The position numbers and the translations under genes were made by a program. Source: Aquila chrysaetos chrysaetos (Eukaryota > Chordata > Aves > Accipitriformes > Accipitridae). From it: a DNA stretch of 64,000 nucleotides. Location: NCBI RefSeq assembly GCF_900496995.4, contig NC_044012.1:22730759-22794758 (forward strand). Reading direction: 5' to 3'. The stretch's first letter is position 1, and each line of letters opens with the position of its first letter. The notes beneath the pieces were generated by a model that made no database searches, was not told the origin of the DNA, and worked only from the letters and a program-made list of their open reading frames with translations. Positions 40,894 through 51,450 of the stretch are shown here, one piece after another.

Positions 40894-42094
40894 CTGAAAC
40901 AGCTAAGGTACAAAAATCTGTTCAGACAAAGCAGGAAGACCTATCCAGAGGTCAGAGCTCAACACAGCTTGCTGTTAAAAGTGGTGAAGAATCTGCCAAA
41001 GTGTGAGGGATAAGGGCAAGGAATAAGCTGGCTGGCTCTTCTCAGAGAGCAGATAAGCCTAATAATAAACACACACCTGACTTCCAAAAATCTTCATTAG
41101 AAAAGCAGGAGTTCTTGGACATGAAGTACTAGGGGGAAGAGAAGAAATTAAGTTCCGGAGTAGGCTCTATATAGAAATTCCTAAGCAAGTTAGTAATCAC
41201 ATATCATTGGATTTTTCAGGTAAATGCTGAATAAACACAAGAATAACACAGGTCAGCTTCTGGCATTTTCAAGACAACAGCAATGGTACCGCATCAGGCA
41301 GGTATCAACCTGCAGCCACAAGAGCTAGTAACGATACACACAAATTAGCTACAGTTCACATTCAAGATACAGCCTGCTAATATGAAAAGCAGTTCTTGAA
41401 ATAGCTCTTTCCCTCAATAGTGCTGCAGCCACGAGTTGCCAGCAAACTTAACACTGTAGTGACGGTTTCCCAAGCTCTGTCCGAACTGAACGAGACTCGC
41501 TGTATTATTTCAGTTGCAGGGCCACTTGAGGCTCTAGGAACTCAAGTTTCACACCTTTTTCTTGGGCATTACTGCTCAAAAATATCCCACAAAGTTTCAA
41601 GAGTGTTAATGAAGCCATTCTGTGCATCCTAATAACCTTGCTCATGTATAGTATAAGTAGAGAGGACATTAAAATTGAGCTAGCCCTATACATCCAGAAG
41701 AAAAGCAAAATGGAAGTAAAAAAATCTACCAACCTAAAAAAAGAAAGCATTACTTTGCCTTTATGCTAAAACTGCTCCTTCCTTCAATTCTAATGATGCC
41801 ATCCGCACTAAAGTAAAATGTTAGGTACATTTTAAGCTTAAGTAAGAACAACAGCTTGAATACAGTATGGAGCTATTTCTTATACCCAACGGACTCCTGC
41901 AAATTCAACAGGCTCTGCAGAAGCAGAATAAACTGGAGAACTTGAGAAAATATTTGCACGCTTCTTGCACCGAAACAAAAAACACATATACTGGAAGTGG
42001 TAAACAGTATTTCAGATGCTTCTAATAACACCTCTGGAGTTTATTACCAGAATTCAATAACTGGCAGGAGGTGAGGAACAGCCATGCATTTATT

Positions 42095-42120
42095 GGGGGG
42101 GGGGGGGGGGGGGGGGGGGG
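42095..42120 (+). repeat. poly-G tract, 26 nt
   Basis: An uninterrupted G run in CTCF intron 1, 1.45 kb from exon 1. It reads as poly-C in the CTCF transcript. Length may be unreliable in assembly. Confidence 0.85.
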
Positions 42121-42693
42121 AGAAGACTGGGTAAAAAATAGGAAGTCACAAACAGGAAAGCAAGCTCATTCTCACCAGCAGGCAAGTCCTAAGGATTACA
42201 CTGAACAGAAAAGGATGCCTACAACATGACAAAACGACTGTATCAAAGTCATTTCACAAAGCTAAGGCAAGGCCAAATCTGACACCATATAAATACATTT
42301 ATGGAAGAGATTTAAAGTTGATGTAGAGAACAAAAAGCAAACTGTTTGGACACAGAGCATGTGCGATTTCCTCTTCTACATCACAAAAAGAATCGGGTTT
42401 TGTGCTCCCCCCCCCACCTTCGCAGAACAAACCCATGCAAGAGGGGGAATAAAACTGCGTTTTGTGATGGGCTGTCGGGCTCCATCCCTAAGCAAGAGCC
42501 CGGCTGCGAAGGGTGGCCGCCCCGAAGCGTGCCTCGGGAGGCCCGCAGCCCGGGCCAAGTCAAAGCAAGTGACACAACTTGTCGCAGGGACGGTGGCAAC
42601 CCAGCTGCGCCCTTACTCCCGCCTGCTCCCGACCACGCCGCGGCGGCCTTGAAGCCCCACGGGGGTCCTGGGCCCGGGCGCGACGCGGAGGTT

Positions 42694-42776
42694 GGGGGGG
42701 GGGGGGGGGGGGGGGGGGCGGCAGCCGCTGTCCGGGAACGGAGAGGGGAGCGGAGGCCGGGGGGGGGGGGGGGGGG
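42694..42776 (+). repeat. two long poly-G tracts (25 and 18 nt) in the CpG island
   Basis: G25 at 42694-42718 and G18 at 42759-42776, inside CTCF intron 1 about 0.8 to 0.9 kb from exon 1. The G-rich strand is the CTCF template strand. Several shorter G runs follow at 43080-43240. Confidence 0.85.
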
Positions 42777-43571
42777 TGGCGGCCGGGCAGCGCGGCGAGA
42801 GCGGGCGCCCCCCAGCCGTGCCCGCGTCCCGGTGCTGCATGGCGCTGCTCAGCCTGCCTTGCAGAGGGAGCTCGAGTCCCGCTCTGCGCCTCGCAGCGCC
42901 TCTCACTCCGCAGCACACGCCAGCGCAGCGAGGCGGCGGCCGGCAGGAGCGGGACACGCAGCCGCCGCCGCCGCCACCGCCCTGCGGTCAGGAGCCGGCC
43001 GGACACCCGAGGGAGGCCACGGGCAGCGGGCGGAGGGAACCGGGGCGAGCCCCGCAGAGGTTCGCGCGAAGACGGCGGGGGGAAGGGGAGGGGGGGGCGG
43101 GGGGGTGGGGGAAGTGGCGGCGGCGCCGGGGCGGGTGGGGAGCGGGCCCGGCCCGGCTCGGCGGGGCGGGGAAGACGGGGGAGGGGAGGAGGAAGGGACG
43201 GGAGGGGAAGGGAAGCGGGGGGGGGGGCGGCCCGGCGAGCTCGCGTGGCGGGGAGGGGGCGGTAATCAGCCCCGGTGGCGCGGCGGAGGAGACAAAGGAA
43301 AGAAAATGGAGTCGGGGCCGGCGGCTCGGCGGCGGCCCGGCCGGGTGGGGACGGCGGGAAGGAAAGGCCCGGGCGGGCCCGCAGCCCAGCGCCGCGCTGT
43401 GGGGAATGGCGGCGGTGGCAGGCAGGCGCCGGCCGCGCTGGGGACGATAGAGGGAGACAAAGCCCCCTGCTTCCCCGGCGGCGGCCGCTGCGGGGCCCCA
43501 GCCGAACCGGAGCCCCATCGTGACACCTAGAGGCCGGAGAAAGCGACTGCAAACCCCCCGCCACCGCTTAC

Positions 43572-43745
43572 CTGCGCCCGCAACCCCGCCGAGCTCGCTC
43601 CGACCGCCGGGCCCCGCCGCCGCCCCGCGCCGCCCACGGGCCCCGCGGAGCCGCCGCGCCCCGCACGCCCCGCCGCGGCCGCCGCTAGCGCCCAGCACCA
43701 GCTCGCGGTTTAATCGCTCCACAGTCGCTTCGGACACAAAATGGC
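43572..43745 (-). other. CTCF: CTCF exon 1 (5' UTR, non-coding)
   Basis: Within the CpG island the minus strand has a good donor, GGGCGCAG|GTAAGC, ending an ATG-free, GC-rich exon. The 5' end is set only approximately, near the YY1-type site at 43738-43748, because the transcription start cannot be read from sequence. It leads into a 22.5-kb first intron. Large first introns behind a CpG-island exon are also seen in mammalian CTCF. Confidence 0.65.
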
Positions 43746-43748
43746 GGC
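43738..43748 (+). promoter_or_regulatory. YY1-type element at the CTCF start region
   Basis: AAAATGGCGGC on the plus strand matches the YY1 consensus AANATGGCGGC. Such sites are common within a few tens of bases of CpG-island start sites. It marks the likely CTCF start region, though its orientation is opposite to CTCF transcription. Motif match only; binding is inferred. Confidence 0.5.
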
Positions 43749-43903
43749 GGGCGGGCGGAGTGCGCCTGCGCCAGCGCGGCTGCCGCGGCCGCCGGCCGGA
43801 GCGGGGAGGGGTGAGGGAGGAGGGAGGGACGGCGCGCGGGGAAGCGGCCGCGCGGGGCAGGCTGGGAGCGGCGGGCGGGGTGGGAGGGACGGGGGCGCGA
43901 ATC

Positions 43904-43919
43904 GCGCGCCAACTTCAAA
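43904..43919 (-). promoter_or_regulatory. E2F-like site next to a CHR-like TTTGAA, upstream of CTCF
   Basis: On the minus strand TTTGAA (43919-43914) is followed directly by GTTGGCGCGC (43913-43904), an E2F-type core. This lies about 170 bp upstream of the inferred CTCF start. A few tens of bases further upstream is TGACGCA (43971-43965), an ATF/CRE-like site. The chicken CTCF promoter has been reported as cell-cycle regulated, which these motifs would suit, but the link is inference. Confidence 0.3.
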
Positions 43920-44250
43920 CGCGGGGCCGCGGCGTCAGCTGGCGCGTGCCTGTGCGTGCGTCGATGCGTCACGCGTTGTGGAGGGAGGGCGGGCGGGCGG
44001 CGGCGGCGGCGGTAGCAGCGCCGCGTCTCTCAGGGGAGCCTGCCCGGGCCCTGCCGCTGGCTCTCCCGGCGTGGGAGGCAGCCCGGTGGCGGCACCGCCT
44101 GGGAGAGATCCAGGCTGGGCCGGCGGGCGCGTCGGGAACCCCGCGGGGCTGCCGCCGCTCTGCCTCCCCAGCGCCTGGTGCCCCAGCCGCCTGGGCTCTG
44201 AGGGAATGTTGCCCTGTCACTGGCACCCCGAGCCCCAGGCACCCTCAAAC

Positions 44251-47200
44251 ACCCCCACCCGTGGCTCTGCACGCCTCTCCTAAGCTTCACAAATCTAAAA
44301 CTTCCCCCTTTCACCTAAGCAAAACTTTCACACCCACCAGAGCAGGAGGCTGTGCCTCAGCTCCAGGGGAAGGAGCTTGTGAGGAGGAGAAGGCCATGCT
44401 GAGGAGGTGTTCACTGGTTGAAAGACCGAAGCTTTTCTTAAGCTGGAAGTGGAGTCAATACTGTCGTGAATTAATCACTAGGAAAGTTGTAGGGCAATTT
44501 GACAAATACCAACAAGTTACTGGAATGAGGTGGTATTTGCCTGGTGGTTTTAAAGGACCTTGGGCTTGGCAAGCTCATAACTGGGACATGCTGCTCAAGT
44601 TTGCTTCAGCACTGCAAGAATGGTGAATGTGGTGCCAGGTGTTTAGTAGGGAGCTTCTAGGGAAGTTAACAAGGTTGGGTCCTGCCCATCAGGAGTTAGA
44701 TGCCACACCGTTTCCTGTCCACAACTTTCTCCCTCCATCCCCAAAAGGTGGAAACAGCGATGGCATCCATAGTGAGATGCGTGAATTTATATGAGAAAGC
44801 ACGGGGGCTCGCCTGTCTTTCATTTTCTGCAGTTTCCTGTGTTGCTGAATCTTCTGGGCTTAACATATTTGCTCATCTCTAGTAGTGTTGTTGCAGACCT
44901 GTAGCTGATTAACAGGCAAGCTGAGAGGAGGGGAGAATTCTATGAGCTCACGCTGCATCCTCTTTGTATTTTCTTACCATAAAAACAGGTGAAATGGAGC
45001 TAGAGTAATGGGTTAAAATATTAATAGTTCAAAACCAAGATGCATTGGAAGGAAGCTGCGTTTTTGGCTCCTTTTACTCACCTACCAATCCCTGGAGGAC
45101 AATAAGGCCAGGAATTCAGAGGGAAGACTAAAAGTCAAGGAACCTCAACCCAAACCTCTGTGAGTAGGACTAAAGAGTTATAAAGCTGTCACAGTTGAAA
45201 CTGATACTAAAATCTTGCCCCAAATTTTTGCCTCTTGAGATGTCACTGCAGGGCAGAGTAAAAGCTGTTCGACAGCCTAGGCTTTATCCCAACCTGCTTA
45301 GCAAGCGACAGCACCATCAGACAAACATAGCATACATTAACATGTGTAAACTGTGCCTTAAATCCTAGTCTGAATAATGCTTATGTCTTGTTAAGCTGTG
45401 TCGTGGAGAAGGGTCTGCCAGGCTGCTGCTCTGTGAGGAGGGAGTTGCGCTGAGAGGTGGTGGTGAGTGAGAAGATCAGCTCCTGACCCTGCTTCACCGG
45501 TTTCTCCTGCCTAAGCTCTCCCAGTCCTTGCAAAGAAGCAGGGCACTGGTGGCAGTGCTGTGGGCTGCGTTGTGAGCACCAATACTCTTTCTGGGGCTGT
45601 CGACAACCGAGACCAAGTTCCCTTCTGAGGATTATGACACCAGGCTGAGTCCATTAATTCGTTACAGCGGGGGAACTGTAGCTTACCAAGCGGCCAGAGG
45701 GGACGAGCTGTGTTGAGTCATGAGGATGTAGCTCTGTTTCTTCAGCCTTGGCTGAAGGAGAAAAAAATTAGTTACAAAGCAATGGCAAAAAGTGACCATT
45801 AATTATGAGAGGTGACAGGGTGTAGCCCACAACCATGACCTCTGGGGTCTTCACTGCATGAGAAATTTGAATCATAGAAATAGGATATCCTGAGCTGGAA
45901 GGAACCCATGAGGATCTTCGAGTCCAACTCCTCTTGGACTATCAGAATCTTTGTTAAAATCCAAAAAAACCCACATCCATTGCCTTCCCTTCATCCACTA
46001 GACAGGTTGGTGTAAAAGGAAATTAAGTCAATACGGCACGAAGAGTCTGCTAAGAACATTTCTGGGGAAGTGAGATTCTGTAGTGTGAATTTTTAAAAAA
46101 TCATTTACATTTATTCTAAGCTGTCAAGCCATCAGTTCCCATGCTGTAATTTTTGGGAGAGTGGCGTATCTTTCATGTGTAGCCACGAATCCTGCTTTAA
46201 GCTCAAAAATTCGTTCAGGCATGAATCAAAATGGAGAGGAGCACTGGCTATACATAAAATTGCTTCTTATGCTCCTTTAAATACTCACCCAGGGCTGGGA
46301 GTAATTGAGTGCTAATGATCCCTCTGCCTTTTGTTTGTAGCCATCCTATGACAAATGGTTGCTTGTCTTTTGTAGTAGGAATGTTGCTGCTTAGGAAACA
46401 GAAGTTGTTCTGGCAAACACCTATTCCTGGACTTCTGCCAGAAGTGTCCCAGACCATCTACCAGCATGTGCTCGGGGTCTGACCTATTGATCTTGTGTTT
46501 CTCACTTGGAGGCGCTTTTGAGCTGATTTGCAGAGGATTCAAGCCCCCAGCTTCAGTCCTGATTGTGGGTGCTCCTGAAAAGCAGCCTCCAAGCCTGTCC
46601 AAATTAGACACCCAGAGGCAGATGCTCCTTCTAGAAAAGTTGCCTGAGCGAGGCCTTTCCCAGAGACACCTTGCCCATGAGTAGAACGGCAAGAACTGAA
46701 GCTGTGGAGCTCCTGACCGCCTTGCCGAGGCCCCGGGTGAGCTCACCCCTCTTGTTCCCTGCTCTTCCTAGCTCCGTGCTTCCACCACCCTCACGCTGTA
46801 CAAGCCCTCAGGAGTCACCACCCCTCTCCTCACTCAGCTCTAAGGAAGACAGTAGTTGAGTTTGAGAGCCAGCATTAAATTAAGTTCTGGAGACTGCCTG
46901 GAGCACACTTTGGTCTCTGTATGAAATGAGGCCCCAGCTGTTACCCTAGGAGTGGTCCTTGGAGATCAAGCCTGTATGTATGTGCCTGACAGCCCTGCGA
47001 GGAACACGTCAATGATCATGAGGAGGTTGTTGCCTTGCTGTGGTTCAACACAGACCACTTAGCTGTTCGAATAATTTCTAAGTGCCCTAGTGAATGCCTT
47101 GGAAACATGGTTTCATGCAAGCCTGGGATAAGGTGAGAGGTCCAACTCTGAGGCTGCTCAGAGTTTGGAGACTGCCAAACTACAACCCCCTAAAAATGAC

Positions 47201-49107
47201 TTGGCATCAAGATTTAAGTAATATCTTACACAAGGGCTGATCAGAGCTTGTGGCACTCCAAAGTGGCAGTGTCTGCTTGGGGTCATTCTGGCTGGTGGGT
47301 GCTTTTGGTGAGGACCACAACCCATACCGTGCGCAGCTCGACCAGCTCCGATGCCGTCCAAGAGGAGGGTACGTTGGCTGATCAGTTATTTTGTGCTGAT
47401 GATCTGCAGGGGCTCCTCAGGACACTACCCTGAGACCAGCAGGTAAAAAACGATACTGCAAAGTGCTCCAGAATCTATATGCACCTCTTTAATTAAAAGG
47501 AAAACAGCAGTAAATGGGGGAAAAGGAACATCATTCCAAAGCCAGAGCACATGGGTAATGTAACCGTGACACAGACACCCTCCCACGGGCTGCAGCTCCT
47601 ACAAGAAAAGCAAGTAGCTGCAACAGTCGTCGGTGCTGCTGAGCACAAGCACGTCCATATGAGAGGGAGATGTTTTAAGCGCTGACACAGATTTGGCTGA
47701 CAAATGTGGTGCTGGCACACTGTCTCCTTTGAATTAGCAAACACGCTGCCGCAAAACGTGCTCTGTGGTGCTGTGTCCGTCCCTGTGTGCTGTGAGAGCG
47801 GCTCCCAGGGAGTTCACTCCATGAAGCGGTGCGGTTCCTGCGCAAGGGCTGGAGGAGATGTTAAGTCCCAGAGGGAAAAGTTGAGTCCCCTGCCTCCTTT
47901 CAAACAGCTGGGTCTTGTGATGGTTGTCCTACTCCACCCCAGCCCTCAAATAAAAAAACCCAAGCAGGATGCAAACTGCAGTGAATGTTTTAAGTGAGTG
48001 CTGTCCAAAAAACAAGACTTTTTTTTTTTTCTAAGTTTATTCCAGTTAACATGGCAATCCCGATATTCCGGGTGACCTGGCAGTGTCTGTGGGGCAGAGG
48101 TCCTTGGCGATGCTGGCATAGACCCATTCAGAGCAAGGGGCTGGGCAGTAGATTCCTAAATTAATCTGTTTGGGGTTTTTTCCTCAAATGTTCTTAAAGC
48201 CACATAAGTAATGAGATTATTCCTTGCAGTTCCAAGAGCAGAGTCATTTTGTCCTGACCTGCAGCTCCCTGCCTGCCCTGACAGAAGGCTGCTTTCCTGC
48301 TCTGATCTCTCTACAGCCAAGGTGTAGCTTATCTTGGAAGGTGGTATTGTGCTGCAGGGATGGGGCTAGGTTTCGGCAGGGTAAGGAGAACACCCACATA
48401 GTTGAGTGAATTGAATTCGTGGCTTTGGCCACTGGGGCACTGGGCTGGTTTTACTTCCAGGATTTATTCAGGGGGGGGAAAGAAACCAAAACAAACATCT
48501 AAGATGTCTGGGCCACTTCCCACCTCTCAGGTGCTCTTGTCCACAGTTGTATGTGCTAGCTGGGACCCACATCCCACATCTCTTGCTGCCGACAGCTGAC
48601 GGTGTGATGCAGTGCTTCGGGAGAAACACTGTGTCCCTCCTGGGGCTTGTCCAACCCTCAAAGCAGGTGGAGGAAGGCTAAGCGAGCAGGGATGCAGCAA
48701 AGTGTCCCTTGGTTAGCCCCTTCCCGCAATCCCATCTGCAAATAAAACTGAATCCAAAAGTGGTTACGCTAAGGCAGTGTCCCATCTGGGACTCCCCATG
48801 CACCGTGACATGCTATGCCATGCATGGCATTCTGCCTGAGCCAGACCAAAAAGCTCTGCTCCAGTGAGGAAAAAGGACATGGAGGCTGTAACCTGCTGGG
48901 ACTTGCTTAGAAACCCCGGGAAGCACTGATGGACAGATACTGCTTGGCCAGGAGGCCATAAAGCCCCAGCTCTGCCAGCGCTGGTGGTGCCTATGCAATT
49001 GCTGCCTGCTCCGGCACGGGTGGCTGGCAGCACCACAGGACAGTGCTGTGGCAGTCCCTGCCTCTGCTGCCTTTTGGGGCATCTTTGCTGCTCTAACCTA
49101 CTCCCCT
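44251..49107. other. intergenic region between RIPOR1 and CTCF promoter
   Basis: Apart from the CR1 scrap at 45871-45950 nothing was recognised. Medium open frames (for example 46312-46746 minus, 144 codons) have no domain signature or exon structure. A divergent non-coding transcript from the CTCF island would be expected on the plus strand but leaves no readable trace. Confidence 0.5.
45871..45950 (-). mobile_element. CR1 3'-end fragment upstream of CTCF
   Basis: The plus strand reads AATCATAGAAATAGGATATC, followed by a GAGCTGGAAGGAACCCATGA stretch and GAGTCCAACTCCT. This is the reverse complement of the CR1 3' UTR and its terminal repeats, so the element points to the minus strand. Only about 80 bp remain. 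Confidence 0.75.
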
Positions 49108-49545
49108 CCCAGGACCATAAGGGCCACTAAGATGATTAAGGGATTGGAGCAGCTGTCATATAAGAAGAGGCTGAGAGAGCTGGGACTGTTTAGCTTGGAA
49201 AAATGAAGGCTGGGGGGGATTCTTATCCGTGTCTATTAATACCTGGCGGGGGGTAAAGAAGATGGAGGCAGATGGTCCTGAGCGGTGCCCAGTGAAAGAC
49301 CAAGCACCAAACTGAAACTGAAGTACAGGGATTCAAGTTAAACTTCAGAAAAGTTTTTTCTGTGAGGATGGTCAAGCACTGGCACAGATTGGCCGGAGAG
49401 GTTTTGGCATCTCCATCCTTGGAGGTACTCAAAACCCAACCAGATGTGGTCCTGAGCTCTAGATGACCCTGCTCTGAGCATCGGGGAATGGATAAGCATT
49501 TCCAAAGGTCCCTTCCCACCTCACCTATTCTGTGAGTCTTTGATC
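49108..49545 (+). mobile_element. CR1 3' fragment downstream of RIPOR1
   Basis: Plus-strand landmarks of the CR1 C-terminus and 3' UTR: AGGGCCACTAAGATGATTAA, GGCTGAGAGAGCTGGGACT, then a degenerate HWNRLP segment (AAGCACTGGCACAGATTGGC) and AAAGGTCCCTTCCCACCTC with ATTCTGTGAGTCTT. It is frameshifted and has many substitutions. Confidence 0.85.
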
Positions 49546-49708
49546 TGTTGTGGCTCAGTGATGAGACCCGCACCAAGAGGTGCCAAATCTTTATGGGAAT
49601 GGGTTTGAAAAACCTGTTCAGCTGGGTGAGCTCTGTCCCCGGCTCCCTGGACCCCTGCTTGCGGTTGGGTGCCATGGTGTGTTCCCACCACAGGTACAGA
49701 AGACGGTA

Positions 49709-49779
49709 GAAACCAGGGCTGCCCCGGGAACAGCGACAGCGTGCAACGCTGTCGCTGTTCCCGGGGCAGCCCTGGTTTC
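49709..49779. repeat. perfect 71-bp inverted repeat (34-bp arms, 3-nt loop)
   Basis: Arm one (49709-49742) begins GAAACCAGGGCTGCCCC. Arm two (49746-49779) is its exact reverse complement, ending GGGGCAGCCCTGGTTTC, and only GCA lies between. Both arms are about 65 % G+C. Outside the arms CAGAAG (49697-49702) can pair imperfectly with CTTCCTG (49785-49791), so the hairpin may be longer. It has no U-run and does not belong to a recognised transposon. As RNA it would form a very stable stem-loop. Confidence 0.9.
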
Positions 49780-50469
49780 AGTGGCTTCCTGAGCTGGGCG
49801 CTCCCACCGTGTAGCCACCTTGTGCCACCTTGGGTGATGCTTCCCATACCCAGCAGCCAAAGTCTGGTAACATCTCAGCAACTCTTGCAAAGCTCAGGGA
49901 AGTTGGAAACTCCTTCCACTGCTGAAAAGGAGAGACCTGCTCGCCTTTTGGTGAAACCAAAGGCCACCATGGGAGTAGTATTGATCCTCAGCTTTCCAAG
50001 CACCTGAGAAACACCCAGCTGAGCCCAGCTTTGTCCTTCAGTCCAGAAGCATTCCTCCACACATTTATAAAGACAACATTAGAAATGGCATTTAACTCCC
50101 TCCAGCAACAGCATCCCTGGAAGGTGGGACAGTGAGGCATGCTGTGGGACCGGGCAGTGCCACACACGGCCAGGGCAATCGTCTCTGCCCCGGTTGTGCC
50201 AAGCCAGGAGGCCCAAGACTTCTGTGCCCTGTGCTAGGTGACAGGTACCTGCTCTCCTGCACACCTGGCCGCAAAAGGCACCCAGCAGCCCCACATGCTG
50301 GCTCAGGCTCGAGCTTGCTGGTGGCTGAGACATGGGGCAGGGCTGCACCCAGACAATGCCAGAAATCACAATGATGCCCTGTGAACCCCCACCCCCCACC
50401 CTCCAGCCTGCTATGTTGACCGCCTGCCCCTGGGCAGCAGGGCCAAAGAAACACCCGCACAGTGACACT
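49780..50469. other. sequence just beyond the RIPOR1 3' end
   Basis: GC-rich, with overlapping medium open frames on both strands (50079-50478) and a C-rich patch near 50388-50402. No gene, RNA or repeat family was recognised. Confidence 0.5.
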
Positions 50470-50474
50470 GGCAT

Positions 50475-51450
50475 TCATTAAAGGTTTGGTTTTATTGCTG
50501 GTTTAAAATCAAAATTAGTCATTCTCTGTAATTACATTATATATAGATTTATAGAGACATTATAGAAAAGAATTTTTTGCTTTTGTTTTTCTGCAAAAAT
50601 CTGTAAATAAAAAATAAAATAAAACAAACAAAAAAAGGTGGCAGCTTCTGTCCGTCCGTCTGTCCGTCCCTCTGTTGCTCCTCCTGCCCCTGCCCTCCAC
50701 GGCGCTTCCCAACAGACCAGGAAAGGCTCTGGGCTGGGGCCACATCTCACTACACTCCCTACAGCCACAGCTGGGGAGGGACAGGAGCACGTGGAGCTGG
50801 AAAGAAGAAACGCCAGCAGAATATATTAATATCTTATATTTCATTTTATTTAAGTCCTGGGGACTCCAGGTGGCAAAGGGCAGCAGTCCCCACGGCCCAG
50901 GCAACTCCTGGAACGAAACGGCGTGGTTTCCAAAGTGCAGGTCCTTCCAGGACAGGGCACGTGCCCTCAAGCAAGAGGAAGGCAAGAGGAGGCAGAGAAA
51001 TCCAGTACATCTCCCTGCCGCTCTGGTCCCAGCAGCTGTAGCCGACGAGGGGGGCAGGAAGGGTGGGCTCCCCGTGTATTTTAAATAGCCATCAGAGGGT
51101 GGGATGTGCAGCGAGCCCCCCCTGCCGAGGGGTGTGTACATGGCACCCCGTGGGGCCAGTGGTCAGTAGCAGGGGAAGCGGTGCTCCATAAGGCAGTGTG
51201 CAGCCGTGGTGAGCTGCCAGCGGGGATAATACTGCGGTGTGCTGCCGAGAGCGGGAGCTGCTGGGTCCCGGCTGGCCCCAGTCTGTGCAAGCCCCGGGCA
51301 GCCCAGCGGTGCCTTTGCCCTCAAGGGATGGCAGGTGGGTTTGCGTGGCATCTCAGAAAGCTGTACTGGCCATGCTGGCTGGTGCAAAGATCCTCGGGAG
51401 GCTGTCCAGGGTCTCCTCCAGCCGCCGGTGAGCTGATTTACCATCTTCCC
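50475..51450 (-). CDS. RIPOR1: RIPOR1 last exon (coding 51450-51353, then 3' UTR)
   Basis: Acceptor tacttgcag|GGGAAG. It encodes [20 protein letters not shown] and [11 protein letters not shown], then a TGA at 51355-51353. The end SMASTAF is the family C-terminus. The 3' UTR of about 0.88 kb includes a GGAC/GGACA microsatellite (about 50648-50674 on the opposite strand as GTCC units) and an AU-rich stretch (about 50560-50640). It closes near the poly(A) signal at 50491-50496. Confidence 0.93.
50491..50496 (-). terminator. RIPOR1: RIPOR1 poly(A) signal (AATAAA)
   Basis: The minus strand reads CCAGCAATAAAACC about 0.86 kb after the stop codon, beyond the AU-rich part of the UTR. A proximal AATAAA at 50845-50850 could give a shorter UTR. 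Motif evidence only. Confidence 0.6.

Larger units (their letters stand above)
42460..44250. promoter_or_regulatory. CTCF: CpG island spanning the CTCF promoter and exon 1
   Basis: About 1.8 kb with very high G+C and frequent CpG, in sharp contrast to the AT-rich intron on one side and ordinary sequence on the other. It covers the CTCF exon 1 donor at 43571 and the likely start near 43740. Long open frames on both strands here (up to 394 codons) come from lack of stop codons in GC-rich DNA. They encode low-complexity Gly/Arg/Pro/Ala strings and are not genes. Confidence 0.85.

Noticed and set aside
42346..43530. Open frame of 394 codons (plus strand) and others of 228 to 334 codons in the CpG island
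   Set aside because: Composition-driven: long Gly/Arg/Pro/Ala strings through poly-G runs, overlapping open frames on both strands, no domain.
43520..44626. Open frame of 368 codons on the plus strand leading away from the CTCF promoter
   Set aside because: It starts inside the CTCF exon 1 region antisense, is low-complexity in its first half and has no recognisable protein. A divergent transcript is possible but not a coding gene.
49709..49779. Reading the hairpin as a bacterial-type terminator
   Set aside because: No U-run follows and the setting is a vertebrate nuclear genome.
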